A program made the translations under genes and the position numbers. The notes under the pieces were generated by a model that had not been told where the DNA came from, searched no databases, and was given only the letters and a program-made list of their open reading frames with translations. A DNA stretch of 64,000 nt from Lachnospiraceae bacterium (GTDB lineage: Bacteria; Bacillota; Clostridia; Lachnospirales; Lachnospiraceae), in NCBI GenBank assembly GCA_014799465.1, contig JAAVHZ010000021.1:1-64000 (forward strand), written 5' to 3'. This document shows, piece by piece, positions 15,749 through 24,265 of this stretch. The first letter of the stretch is position 1; every line of letters begins with the position of its first letter.

Positions 15749-16438
15749 ATGAAATATAAAAATATAGTGAAAGCTTCATTTATAGACAGACCAAACAGGT
15801 TTACGGCAAATGTGAAAATCAGTGGTGAACAAAATACCGTTCATGTAAAGAATACAGGAAGGTGTAAGGAACTGCTTATTCCTGAGGCAGAAGTAATACT
15901 TGAAAAGTCATCCAATCCAAACAGAAAGACACAATATGATTTGATAGCAGTATACAGCCGAAATATAGGTCTTGTAAATATTGACAGTCAGGCACCAAAC
16001 AAGGTTACAGGTGAATGGCTTATAAAGAAGGGAATGGAAAAAGTAAAACCGGAGTATACATATGGCAGGTCACGTTTAGACTTCTATTTTGAGAAAGATG
16101 GAAAACCGTCACTTATGGAGGTAAAAGGCGTAACACTGATAAAAGATGGCATAGCGTACTTTCCTGATGCACCGACAGAGCGTGGGATAAAACATTTAAA
16201 TGAGCTGTCCGAAGCAGCGGCAAAAGGATATGAAACCTATATCGCATTTGTTATACAGGCAGAAGGAGTAAATATGGTATATCCCAATATGGAAACACAT
16301 CCTGAATTTGGAGAGGCATTAAAAAATGCAATGAATTCAGGTGTAAAAGTTCTTGCATTAGGGTGTGCCGTAAAAGAGAATGAACTTTTTATAAATAGAG
16401 AAATGACTATTGACAGATTGGAGAAGAAGGATGTGTAA
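15749..16438 (+). CDS. sfsA: SfsA-family DNA/RNA nuclease-like protein
   Basis: A 229-residue SfsA protein: N-terminal OB-like part (RPNRFTANV, VKNTGRCKELL) and C-terminal PD-(D/E)XK-like fold with RSRLDFYF, the core LMEVKGVTL, and YFPDAPTERG followed by KHLNEL. The family length is about 230 residues, so it is complete. SfsA was first described as affecting sugar fermentation in E. coli; the fold indicates nucleic-acid processing. It overlaps the following ABC transporter gene by 8 bp, suggesting coupled translation. Confidence 0.9.
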   Translation: MKYKNIVKASFIDRPNRFTANVKISGEQNTVHVKNTGRCKELLIPEAEVILEKSSNPNRKTQYDLIAVYSRNIGLVNIDSQAPNKVTGEWLIKKGMEKVKPEYTYGRSRLDFYFEKDGKPSLMEVKGVTLIKDGIAYFPDAPTERGIKHLNELSEAAAKGYETYIAFVIQAEGVNMVYPNMETHPEFGEALKNAMNSGVKVLALGCAVKENELFINREMTIDRLEKKDV

Positions 16439-17939
16439 GAGACTACATATATTAATAGCAATACTTGCAGTTATTCTTATCAGTACATACGCTGCAGAGT
16501 ATGTAAATGCAGAAGAGAATAATGAAAGCAGACTGATAGTCGGCTTTGATGCAGAATTCCCACCATACGGATACAAAGATGATAATGGAGAATATGTGGG
16601 ATTTGATCTTGATTTGGCAGAAGAAGTATGCAGCAGAAACGGATGGGAGCTTGTTAAGCAGCCAATAAACTGGAATTCAAAAGATATGGAGCTTAACACA
16701 GGTTCTATTGACTGTATCTGGAATGGATTTACTATGAACGGCAGAGAGAATGACTATACATGGAGTTCACCATATATTGATAATTCGCAGGTCGTTATAG
16801 TTAAAAGCGGTTCAGGGATAGAAAAACTTAAGGATTTAAAAGGAAAGGTTGTTGTAGTTCAGATGGATTCATCTGCACAGGCAGCATTTACAGGAGAAGA
16901 TGCAGAGGAGGAGAATATAAAGCTTGCAGAATCGTTTAAAGAGCTTCAGCAGGTATCGGATTATAATAGTGCATTTATGAATCTTGAGGCAGGAACAGTA
17001 GATGCAATATGCATGGATATAGGTGTGGCAAAATATCAGCTGGATTCCAGAGGCAAAGATTTTATGATGCTTGATGAATATATTTCTACAGAACAGTATG
17101 GAATAGGTTTTAAATCAGGCAATACAGAATTACGTGATAAAGTACAGAATACACTTCTTGAGATGGTAAAGGATGGTACTTTTGAGGAAATAGCAGAAAA
17201 ATGGGGACTTACGGATTGTATCTGTCTTGATGAAAATTCAGTGGCGGATGATAGTAATACAGATACAAAGAAAAAAGACAATTTTGCAGAAAGGCTTGCA
17301 GATGTTATAGAGCAGTTAGGTTCAGGAATATTTGCCACAATAAAAATTTTTATATTCACATTGCTGTTTGCACTTCCTTTGGGGCTTATAGTAACATTTT
17401 TGAGGATGTCAAAGATATCTGTTATAAGATGGCTTACAAAAATATATATTTCCATAATGCGCGGAACACCATTGATGCTTCAGCTTTTAGTGGTATTTTT
17501 CGGACCATATTATCTGTTCGGATTATCAGTTTCCAATTCCTATAGATTTTATGCGGTAATCATAGGGTTTTCACTAAATTACGCTGCTTATTTTGCGGAA
17601 ATATACAGAGCAGGAATAGAAGCCGTTCCTATAGGTCAGAGGGAAGCTGCTATGGTACTGGGGTATTCAAGAACACAGATATTCAGGAAAATTATATTTC
17701 CTCAAATGGTAAAAAGAGTGCTTCCTCCGGTGACAAATGAAGTTATAACACTTGTAAAGGACACATCTCTTGCATTTGTACTGGCATATACGGAAATGTT
17801 TACACTGGCAAAGCAGGTGGCGGCTGCGAATACAAGTATAATGCCGTTATTCGTAGCAGGAGTGTTTTACTATGTGTTTAATTTTGCAGTTGCATTCTTT
17901 ATGGAATGCCTGGAAAAGAAACTGAGTTATTATAACTAA
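16431..17939 (+). CDS. Amino-acid ABC transporter: substrate-binding protein fused to permease
   Basis: A 502-residue fusion. A signal/anchor helix (about residues 4-20) is followed by a SBP_bac_3 binding domain (about 32-265; VGFDAEFPPYGYKDDNGEYV, GFDLDLA, DAICMDIGVAKY), a short charged linker, then a HisM/GltK-type permease (about 295-500) with GTPLMLQLL and the EAA-loop PIGQREAAMVLGYS. Most such transporters encode these as separate proteins; the fused form is known in some Firmicutes. Start 16431 is chosen because GGAG lies seven bases upstream. The ATPase gene follows after 13 bp, completing an importer for polar amino acids. Confidence 0.9.
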   Translation: MCKRLHILIAILAVILISTYAAEYVNAEENNESRLIVGFDAEFPPYGYKDDNGEYVGFDLDLAEEVCSRNGWELVKQPINWNSKDMELNTGSIDCIWNGFTMNGRENDYTWSSPYIDNSQVVIVKSGSGIEKLKDLKGKVVVVQMDSSAQAAFTGEDAEEENIKLAESFKELQQVSDYNSAFMNLEAGTVDAICMDIGVAKYQLDSRGKDFMMLDEYISTEQYGIGFKSGNTELRDKVQNTLLEMVKDGTFEEIAEKWGLTDCICLDENSVADDSNTDTKKKDNFAERLADVIEQLGSGIFATIKIFIFTLLFALPLGLIVTFLRMSKISVIRWLTKIYISIMRGTPLMLQLLVVFFGPYYLFGLSVSNSYRFYAVIIGFSLNYAAYFAEIYRAGIEAVPIGQREAAMVLGYSRTQIFRKIIFPQMVKRVLPPVTNEVITLVKDTSLAFVLAYTEMFTLAKQVAAANTSIMPLFVAGVFYYVFNFAVAFFMECLEKKLSYYN

Positions 17940-17952
17940 AGGATGGGAAAAG

Positions 17953-18720
17953 ATGAAATTATTAGAGATAGAAAATTTGAAAAAGAGCTTTGGAGAGCTG
18001 GAAGTATTAAAAGATATTTCAATGTCTGTTGAAGAAGGAGAAGTAGTATCCATTATAGGTTCGTCGGGCTCGGGAAAATCTACACTTTTAAGGTGTGCAG
18101 CATTGCTTGAACGCATGGATGGCGGAACACTTAAATATTGTGGAGAGACGGCGGCAGAGGATAACGGTCAGGGAAAGTCGGTGTATTGCAGCAGAAAAAA
18201 GCTTAAGGAATTAAGCGGTGACTTTGGAATGGTATTTCAGAATTTCAATTTATTTCCGCATTATTCCGTACTTAAAAATGTAACAGATGCTCCGGTTGCA
18301 GTCCAAAAACGTAATAAACAGGAAGTAATTAAAGAGGCAAAGGAATTGTTAAAAAAAGTGGGGCTTGAAGGAAAGGAAGACAGTTATCCGGGACAACTTT
18401 CGGGTGGGCAGCAGCAAAGAGTGGCGATAGCAAGGGCACTGGCACTTAAACCTAAAATGTTGTTTTTTGACGAGCCTACATCTGCACTTGACCCGGAGAT
18501 AACAGCCGGAATACTCAAGGTTCTTAAGAATCTGGCAGCCGAAAAAATGACAATGGTTATAGTCACCCATGAAATAGAATTTGCAAGGAATGTGTCAGAC
18601 AGAATTATATTTATGGATTCCGGACTGATAGTTGAGGAAGGCAGCCCATATGATGTAATAGACAATCCGAAGAATGAAAGAACAAGAGAGTTTCTTCAGA
18701 TGTGCAGCGATACAGATTAA
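17953..18720 (+). CDS. Amino-acid ABC transporter ATPase (GlnQ/HisP type)
   Basis: A 255-residue ATPase: Walker A GSSGSGKST (about residues 37-45), Q-loop VFQNFNLFPH, signature LSGGQQQR, Walker B LFFDEPTSALDPE, and switch histidine VTHEIEFA. It carries a short insertion (about 65-85) before the Q-loop compared with typical GlnQ. It powers the fused binding-protein/permease encoded just upstream. Confidence 0.93.
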   Translation: MKLLEIENLKKSFGELEVLKDISMSVEEGEVVSIIGSSGSGKSTLLRCAALLERMDGGTLKYCGETAAEDNGQGKSVYCSRKKLKELSGDFGMVFQNFNLFPHYSVLKNVTDAPVAVQKRNKQEVIKEAKELLKKVGLEGKEDSYPGQLSGGQQQRVAIARALALKPKMLFFDEPTSALDPEITAGILKVLKNLAAEKMTMVIVTHEIEFARNVSDRIIFMDSGLIVEEGSPYDVIDNPKNERTREFLQMCSDTD

Positions 18721-18725
18721 AATTC

Positions 18726-18754
18726 TTGACATTATCAGTGTAAAATAATAAAAT
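18726..18754 (+). promoter_or_regulatory. Promoter of the TrpXYZ-like transporter operon
   Basis: TTGACA (18726-18731), a 17-bp spacer and TAAAAT (18749-18754), 48 bp before the start of the substrate-binding lipoprotein gene. It begins directly after the stop of the previous ATPase gene, so the two transporters are separate transcription units. Confidence 0.65.
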
Positions 18755-18801
18755 CTACAGATATATAATGCCTAAGGGCATCACAAAAAAGGAGGACATT
18801 T

Positions 18802-19764
18802 ATGAAGTTAAAGAAAATCGGTGCAATAGCACTTAGTGCGGCAATGATTATGTCGTTGGCAGGATGTGGTTCTTCATCCAAAGAAAAGAAGTATAACATA
18901 GGAATATGCCAGTTGGTTCAGCATGAAGCTTTGGATGCAGCAACTAAAGGATTCAAGGATGCACTTAAAGAAAAGCTTGGAGATAATGTTAAATTTGATG
19001 AACAGAATGCACAGGGAGACTCAGCTACATGTGCAACTATAGTAAATGCATTTGCATCATCAAATGTGGACCTTATATTGGCAAATGCGACAGCTCCGCT
19101 CCAGTCTGCGGCAGCCGCTACATCAACTATTCCAATATTGGGAACATCAGTAACAGACTATGCTACAGCACTTGATATATCAGACTGGAAAGGAAAGACG
19201 GGAGTAAATGTATCAGGAACATCTGACCTTGCACCACTTGATGAGCAGGCAGCCATGTTATATGAATTATTCCCTGATGCAGAAAAAGTGGGACTTGTAT
19301 ACTGTTCAGCAGAACCTAATTCGCAGTATCAGGTAGAAGTAGTTACAGAAGAGCTGGAGAATCTGGGTTATAAATGTACATCATACTCATTTGTGGATTC
19401 CAATGATATAGCATCAGTAGTAAACAGTGCAGTAGAAAACAGCGATGTTCTTTATATCCCTACAGACAATACTGCAGCATCAAGTACAGGAGTCATCGAC
19501 AATATCTGTAAGCCTGCAAAAATGCCGATAATTACAGGTGAAGAAGGTATATGTGAAGGATGTGGTGTTGCAACACTTTCAATAAGTTACTATGATATTG
19601 GTTACAAGACAGGCGAGATGGCATATGAGATTCTTAAAGAAGGAAAAGATATAAAAGATATGGAAATCGAATATGCACCTGAAGTAACAAAGAAGTACAA
19701 TCCTGAGAATTGTGAGGCACTCGGAATTACTGTACCGGCTGATTATGTTGCAATAGGTGAATAA
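18802..19764 (+). CDS. ABC transporter substrate-binding lipoprotein (TrpX/PF04392 type)
   Basis: A 320-residue lipoprotein: signal with lipobox MSLAGCGSS (cysteine about residue 22), then a type I periplasmic-binding fold of the ABC_sub_bind family (IGICQLVQHEALDAATKGF, ATAPLQSA, GTSVTDYATALD, EKVGLVYCSAEPNS, YIPTDNTAAS, ISYYDIGYKTGEMA). Members bind tryptophan or related compounds (TrpX) or other small ligands. AAGGAGG precedes the ATG. Permease and ATPase genes follow, giving the complete importer. Confidence 0.9.
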   Translation: MKLKKIGAIALSAAMIMSLAGCGSSSKEKKYNIGICQLVQHEALDAATKGFKDALKEKLGDNVKFDEQNAQGDSATCATIVNAFASSNVDLILANATAPLQSAAAATSTIPILGTSVTDYATALDISDWKGKTGVNVSGTSDLAPLDEQAAMLYELFPDAEKVGLVYCSAEPNSQYQVEVVTEELENLGYKCTSYSFVDSNDIASVVNSAVENSDVLYIPTDNTAASSTGVIDNICKPAKMPIITGEEGICEGCGVATLSISYYDIGYKTGEMAYEILKEGKDIKDMEIEYAPEVTKKYNPENCEALGITVPADYVAIGE

Positions 19765-19789
19765 TATATAAGCACAGGAGGAGATATTC

Positions 19790-20707
19790 GTGGATATAGC
19801 AGCACTTCTCAATGCCATGCCCGGTGCGGTGGCACAGGGACTCATATGGGGTATAATGGCAATAGGAGTATATATAACATATAAAATACTGGATGTGGCA
19901 GACCTTACCGTAGATGGTACAATGTGTACAGGAGGTGCCGTCTGCATAATGATGGTAACGTCAGGACATAACATTTATATAAGTATGCTGGTTGCCGTAC
20001 TTGCCGGTATGGCTGCCGGATTTGTAACAGGTATATTTCATACATTTATGGGAATACCTGCCATACTTGCAGGAATACTTACACAGCTGGCACTTTATTC
20101 AATTAACTTAAAGATAATGGGCAGGTCAAATCAGGCAATCAGTGTAGATAAATATAACCTGCTGGTTTCACTCAGATACGTTAAAGGTGTGGAATTTTAC
20201 AAGAATACCATTTTAGTAGTAGCAATCTTCTGTATTGTAATAATAGGAATATTGTATTGGTTCTTCGGAACTGAACTGGGATGTTCCTTAAGGGCAACGG
20301 GATGCAATCCTAATATGAGCCGTGCACAGGGAATAAATACCAATCTTAACGTAATACTCGGGCTTATGATATCAAATGGTCTGGTGGCATTAGCGAGTGC
20401 ACTTTACTCACAATATCAGGGTTTTGCGGATATAAATATGGGAAGAGGTGCTATTGTAATAGGACTTGCGGCAGTTATTATAGGAACTGTACTGTTTGAA
20501 AAGATATTCCATAATTTTGCATTGAAGCTTCTGGCAGTTGCAATAGGAGGAGTAGTATACTATATAGTGCTTCAGGTAGTAGTGTGGCTCGGACTTGATA
20601 CAGATTTACTCAAACTGCTGTCAGCACTGATGGTTGCAGTATTCCTTGCATTCCCATACTGGAAGAAAAAATATTTTTCAAAGCCTGTAAAAAAGGGGGT
20701 AAATTAA
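19790..20707 (+). CDS. ABC transporter permease (TrpY-like, BPD_transp_2)
   Basis: A 305-residue polytopic permease with about eight membrane segments. LDVADLTVDGTMCTGGAVC and LRATGCNPNMSRAQGIN are conserved for the YufP/TrpY-like permease family. GTG start with GGAGGAG seven bases upstream. It is 25 bp after the binding-protein gene and 1 bp before the ATPase gene. Confidence 0.9.
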   Translation: MDIAALLNAMPGAVAQGLIWGIMAIGVYITYKILDVADLTVDGTMCTGGAVCIMMVTSGHNIYISMLVAVLAGMAAGFVTGIFHTFMGIPAILAGILTQLALYSINLKIMGRSNQAISVDKYNLLVSLRYVKGVEFYKNTILVVAIFCIVIIGILYWFFGTELGCSLRATGCNPNMSRAQGINTNLNVILGLMISNGLVALASALYSQYQGFADINMGRGAIVIGLAAVIIGTVLFEKIFHNFALKLLAVAIGGVVYYIVLQVVVWLGLDTDLLKLLSALMVAVFLAFPYWKKKYFSKPVKKGVN

Positions 20708-20708
20708 A

Positions 20709-21503
20709 ATGCTGGAAGTAAAAAATATCTATAAAACCTTTAATGCAGGTACAGTAAATGAAAAAACGGCACTAAACGGATTATCACTCAAGTTAAATGA
20801 AGGAGATTTTGTAACCGTAATAGGCGGAAACGGAGCCGGAAAATCCACCCTGTTAAATGCGTTGGCAGGTGTATGGCTGGTAGATGAAGGAGAAATATTT
20901 ATAGATGATATAAATGTTACAAAGATGCCTGAGCACAAAAGAGCTAAATTCTTAGGCAGGGTGTTTCAGGACCCAATGATGGGAACAGCAGCCACAATGG
21001 AAATAGATGAAAATCTGGCACTTGCATCAAGACGCGGAAAGCTGAGAGGCTTAAGAGGAGGTATATCCAAAGCTGAAAAAGAAGAGTATAGGGAAAGGCT
21101 TGCTGAACTGGGACTTGGACTTGAGGACAGGCTTTCATCAAAGGTAGGACTTTTATCAGGAGGACAGCGTCAGGCAGTAACACTGTTAATGGCTACGCTT
21201 AAGAAACCTAAACTACTTCTGCTGGATGAACATACGGCGGCACTTGATCCGAAAACGGCAGCAAAAGTTCTTGAAACAACCAACAAAATAGTTACGGAAC
21301 ATAATCTCACAACACTAATGATTACTCATAATATGAAAGATGCCATTTCAAATGGAAATCGTCTTATTATGATGAATAGCGGAAATATAATACTTGATAT
21401 ATCCGGTGAGGAGAAAAAGAAACTTACAGTAGATGACTTACTCCAGAAATTTGCACAGGCAAGTGGAGAAGGATTCGACAATGACAGGGCATTACTTTCA
21501 TAA
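20709..21503 (+). CDS. ABC transporter ATPase (TrpZ-like)
   Basis: A 264-residue ATPase: Walker A GGNGAGKST, Q-loop VFQDPMMGTA, signature LSGGQRQA, Walker B LLLLDEHTAALDPK, switch histidine ITHNMKDA. The DEHTAALD form of Walker B is typical of this transporter group. It is the last gene before a bidirectional terminator. Confidence 0.92.
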   Translation: MLEVKNIYKTFNAGTVNEKTALNGLSLKLNEGDFVTVIGGNGAGKSTLLNALAGVWLVDEGEIFIDDINVTKMPEHKRAKFLGRVFQDPMMGTAATMEIDENLALASRRGKLRGLRGGISKAEKEEYRERLAELGLGLEDRLSSKVGLLSGGQRQAVTLLMATLKKPKLLLLDEHTAALDPKTAAKVLETTNKIVTEHNLTTLMITHNMKDAISNGNRLIMMNSGNIILDISGEEKKKLTVDDLLQKFAQASGEGFDNDRALLS

Positions 21504-21514
21504 AAAATAAAAAA

Positions 21515-21554
21515 AGGGCCATAATACTTTTTATAAAAAGAGTATTATGGCTCT
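21515..21554. terminator. Bidirectional terminator between trpZ-like gene and spoIIID
   Basis: A stem of about 18 bp (AGGGCCATAATAC with GTATTATGGCTCT and an A/T-rich top). On the minus strand it is followed by a long T-run (complement of 21502-21515), so it serves spoIIID best; the plus-strand tail is shorter. Confidence 0.75.
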
Positions 21555-21562
21555 TTAAAATA

Positions 21563-21814
21563 TCATTGTTTATGCATATACTTTTCTTTGGTAGCCATTC
21601 CGCCACGAATATGACGCTCAGCTTTATTTACTTCCAGAACCTTTCTGGCATCACCGGCAAGAACAGGATTAATCTGGGGAAGACGCTCGGTCAAATCTTT
21701 ATGTACAGTGCTTTTACTCACACCGAACTGTTTTGCGGTCTGACGGACTGTTGCGTTATGTGCTATGATATATTCAGCAATATCTAAAGCTCTTTTTTCA
21801 ATATATTCTTTCAT
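21563..21814 (-). CDS. spoIIID: Sporulation transcription factor SpoIIID
   Basis: An 83-residue DNA-binding protein. The helix-turn-helix VRQTAKQFGVSKSTVHKDLTE and the C-terminal basic segment RHIRGGMATKEKY match SpoIIID closely, at the usual length. SpoIIID acts in the mother cell after SigE, activating and repressing sporulation genes. Its presence indicates that the host belongs to a spore-forming lineage. The upstream region has no clear sigma-A promoter, as expected for a SigE-driven gene; the gene is normally monocistronic. Confidence 0.95.
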   Translation of the reverse strand: MKEYIEKRALDIAEYIIAHNATVRQTAKQFGVSKSTVHKDLTERLPQINPVLAGDARKVLEVNKAERHIRGGMATKEKYMHKQ

Positions 21815-21879
21815 AACAATTCCTGAATTAAGTATTTATACAAGATATGCAGTTAATACTTTTCGTATTCCATAAAAGT

Positions 21880-21940
21880 AAAGCTGAATCTTTCGATTCA
21901 GCTTTAATTGAGGGGGGGATGCCTGACATTGCTGTCAGGC
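21880..21940. other. Two tandem perfect hairpins upstream of spoIIID
   Basis: An 11-bp stem with a four-base loop (21880-21890 with 21895-21905) is followed by an 8-bp stem GCCTGACA/TGTCAGGC with a TTGC loop (21921-21940). They are separated by a run of seven G. No open frame is present in 21815-22080, which otherwise is AT-rich. They may be terminators of a lost gene or part of a small RNA. Confidence 0.5.
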
Positions 21941-22083
21941 TGAGTTATGAAAATGTTAAGTTGTATACTATCTTTTGAATAGTATGGGTATAGTATAAGA
22001 TTAAAATGTGTCTAAACTTTGTCCTTTTAGTGAAAAAAAAATAAAATATATAAAAAGAAAAAAATAAAAATTTGAAAAAGTAC

Positions 22084-22112
22084 TTGCATAATATAAAATA
22101 ATATTGTATAAT
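22084..22112 (+). promoter_or_regulatory. Promoter of tRNA-Gln
   Basis: TTGCAT (22084-22089), a 17-bp spacer and TATAAT (22107-22112), 20 bp before the tRNA. Confidence 0.7.
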
Positions 22113-22131
22113 ACTTTTCGTCGCATGACAT

Positions 22132-22203
22132 TGGCCCATCGCCAAACGGTAAGGCACTGGACTCTGACTCCAGCATTCTCCAGGTTCGAATCCTGGTGGG
22201 CCA
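22132..22203 (+). tRNA. tRNA-Gln (anticodon CTG)
   Basis: A 72-nt tRNA: acceptor arms TGGCCCA and TGGGCCA pair fully, the D-loop contains AAACGGTAA, the anticodon stem CTGGA/TCCAG encloses CTCTGAC with anticodon CTG, and the T-arm contains GGTTCGAATCC. CCA is partly encoded by the acceptor end. It marks the left border of the accessory island. Confidence 0.95.
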
Positions 22204-22262
22204 GTTTTATATAAGGAAGGGGCTGTCGGTTAATACTGATTTTAGCCTCCGATTCCTAGGAA

Positions 22263-22325
22263 AGAGAGAATCCCATGAATTTCAGGTCTTTTAAGCTCCT
22301 TGAAACTCCATGGGATTCTTTCTTT
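22263..22325. repeat. Long imperfect hairpin next to an IS end
   Basis: Arms of about 26 bases, whose outer AGAATCCCATG/CATGGGATTCT part is perfect, enclose an 11-base loop. It sits between the tRNA and the solo IS end at 22338-22363. It may be the terminator of a deleted transposase gene. The rest of 22204-22503 has no gene. Confidence 0.5.
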
Positions 22326-22337
22326 TCACTGTACTTA

Positions 22338-22363
22338 TTTTAGGACTATCTATTTCCTGACTG
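22338..22363. repeat. 26-bp IS end, left copy
   Basis: Identical over 26 bp and in the same orientation to 54704-54729, where it is the terminal sequence upstream of an IS1182-type transposase fragment. Here it stands without a transposase, at the left edge of the island. Confidence 0.7.
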
Positions 22364-22503
22364 CCACTTTAATGAAAACCCTAATCCTTCGGCTATGCTG
22401 GGGAGAATAGAATAAGCAGGAGCGGTGATGACATCATGAAAACATTATGCGGATACAAGGATGTTGAGATTGTAGAAGGAGCAGTGAGAAATATATCCCT
22501 GTT

Positions 22504-22764
22504 ATGATGGAGTCCATCAAGATGGCAGAGGTTACAGGTGTTTCCGATGCACAGCTTCGTTTTATAACAAACATCCAGTCGGGTATGGGACTTTTAAAGT
22601 GTGGAAATGTGGTGATTCCTTTTGATAATCAGATTGGAAAAGGTACAAGCTTTTATAAGCTATATAATACAAATCTGCATGAGATAATCAAGATGAAGAA
22701 GGAGAAGGAAAGAAAAACGCAGACCAATAACCAGACACGCAGGGAAAGTAAGGAGACAGTATAG
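22504..22764 (+). pseudogene. C-terminal fragment of a VirB4-type conjugation ATPase
   Basis: The 86-residue frame reads VSDAQLRFITNIQSGMGLLK, VIPFDNQIGKGT and YKLYNTNLHE, which is the typical end of VirB4/TraE ATPases of Firmicute integrative conjugative elements (about 800 residues when complete). The upstream 95% is missing. It shows that an ICE once occupied this tRNA site. The following frame up to 22929 (SAPEYQCGADAFEAAYTKMK) is protein-like but unrecognised. Confidence 0.65.
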
Positions 22765-23011
22765 CCACAGGTATTGGCACTGGTGTCTGCTCCGGAGTAT
22801 CAGTGCGGTGCGGATGCTTTTGAGGCAGCTTATACAAAGATGAAACAGCCAAAGGTTTCTGAAATAGATGCATTGATGGAACAAAAGTTCTGCATGCAAG
22901 ACCGTTTTTTTGTACATATAAACATTTAGAATAAGAATCAGGATATGGGATTGTATTCTCGTCTTGCTTCTTATTTTTTATAGGTATTTTTATCTGAATG
23001 GGGGTGTTCTT

Positions 23012-23200
23012 ATGAATGATTGGAACAAAAACGGAAAATATGACGTATCAGACAGTTACATGGATTATCATCTTGCAAATAGTAGCAGTTCATCAGGGAC
23101 TTCATCAGATTGGTGGAAATGGGTATTGCTTGCTATTGTTGTTGGTGTATGTCCACCTGTTGGAGTTTTAATTTTGATAATAGCATTTATTGTAGGATGA
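23012..23200 (+). CDS. Small membrane protein
   Basis: A 62-residue protein with a charged N-terminus (MNDWNKNGKYD), a serine-rich linker (SSSSSGTSSD) and one C-terminal membrane helix (WVLLAIVVGVCPPVGVLILI). ATG preceded by GGGGG at seven bases. Its stop overlaps an ATG of the HIRAN gene. Similar short serine-linker membrane proteins are common in Clostridia; function unknown. Confidence 0.55.
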   Translation: MNDWNKNGKYDVSDSYMDYHLANSSSSSGTSSDWWKWVLLAIVVGVCPPVGVLILIIAFIVG

Positions 23201-23217
23201 AAGGAACGGTGCTAATT

Positions 23218-23571
23218 ATGAAAGAAAAGTATATTACAATTACAGGAATGAATCATTATTACGGATTGAAGCCGTTTTCCATCGGAAAAAGAATCAAATG
23301 CATCAAAGAGAAAAGTAATCCATATGATAGCGAGGCAATCAAGGTTGTTATGAAGGAAATTGGTACAGTGGGGTATGTGGCAAATTCTCCTTATACTGCC
23401 GCAACTGGTACAATGAGCGCCGGCAGGATTTATGAAAAAGTGAAAAAGAAGTTTATAGTGGAAGTGATGTTCATTACATCTTCAAAAGTTATCTGTCGTG
23501 TTGTAGATGGATTAAAGGAAAATGGTCATACAGAAGAAGTAATAGAGTGTGAACCTACATGTGTAGTATGA
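23218..23571 (+). CDS. HIRAN-domain protein
   Basis: A 117-residue protein that is essentially one HIRAN domain: ITITGMNHYYG at the start, the core PFSIGKRIKCIKEKSNPYDS with EAIKVV, then GTVGYVANS and a closing VICRV strand. HIRAN domains recognise DNA ends or stalled forks in eukaryotic Rad5/HLTF and occur free-standing in bacteria, often in mobile regions. AAAGGA lies 12 bases before ATG 23218; an in-frame ATG at 23197 overlapping the previous stop is an alternative. Confidence 0.75.
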   Translation: MKEKYITITGMNHYYGLKPFSIGKRIKCIKEKSNPYDSEAIKVVMKEIGTVGYVANSPYTAATGTMSAGRIYEKVKKKFIVEVMFITSSKVICRVVDGLKENGHTEEVIECEPTCVV

Positions 23572-24131
23572 GAAAAGGAGATACATTTGGAAAAGGAATT
23601 AAAGATTGGCACATACAATGTAAGGCTATATTAGAACAAGGTGCGGATAATCAAATTCTTAAGGAACATTTTGAAAAACTAATTTTGCATAATGAGGGAC
23701 AAAATAGTAGTGAAGATTATATCATTCGGAAATTGGAAAAAACAGATTTTGAAGAGGTAAAGATATTGATTAAGAGAGAATTTCCTATTGGTTTATTATA
23801 TCGAGATGATGATGGACTTGAGAACTTTGCAAAGAAGGGTTATTATTTTGTGGCTTGTCATAATGATGAAATATTAGGAGTAGTATTGGGATATCCTGTG
23901 CCGGATTTGAGTTCAGATACAGTCTATATTGATACATTTGTGGTAGCAGAAAATATAAGAGGGAGTGGAATAGGAAAAAAATTACTTATGGAAGTTTCAA
24001 AACAGAATAGAACAGATAACATACGCATATTACGTTTGCAGACAGAAAAAACAAAAGAGGCGTATAGGATATATAAGCACTTAGGTTTTTATGAAAGTAG
24101 TTTAATACATATGGAAAAATACTATTTTTAA
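23568..24131 (+). CDS. GNAT-family N-acetyltransferase with extra N-terminal segment
   Basis: A 187-residue protein. The GNAT domain covers about 55-187 (RKLEKTDFEEV; VYIDTFVVAENIRGSGIGKK with the acetyl-CoA loop RGSGIGKK; EAYRIYKHLGFYESS). The first 50 residues do not look like GNAT. In another frame this stretch (from 23587) begins LEKELKIGTYNVRL behind AAAAGGAG, like the head of an endonuclease/exonuclease/phosphatase protein, and stops at once. So the gene probably sits on an old recombination junction, and its true start may be internal. Confidence 0.65.
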   Translation: MRKGDTFGKGIKDWHIQCKAILEQGADNQILKEHFEKLILHNEGQNSSEDYIIRKLEKTDFEEVKILIKREFPIGLLYRDDDGLENFAKKGYYFVACHNDEILGVVLGYPVPDLSSDTVYIDTFVVAENIRGSGIGKKLLMEVSKQNRTDNIRILRLQTEKTKEAYRIYKHLGFYESSLIHMEKYYF

Positions 24132-24216
24132 TTTGAGCAAAGTGTAGAAGAGTTGTGTATGAGTTACAGGTTGAATGATTGATTGTGTCCTGAAATACGG
24201 ACTTTCAAATGGACAT

Positions 24217-24242
24217 GTATAGAGTTTTGTGGTACTCTATAC
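24217..24242. promoter_or_regulatory. Inverted repeat upstream of the WYL regulator
   Basis: GTATAGAGT and ACTCTATAC form a perfect 9-bp inverted repeat with an 8-bp spacer, 23 bp before the WYL-protein start. This is a plausible autoregulatory operator, as WYL repressors of the BrxR/CapW group bind inverted repeats at their own promoters. Confidence 0.5.
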
Positions 24243-24265
24243 CCATATTATGCTTGGAGGTGCTT

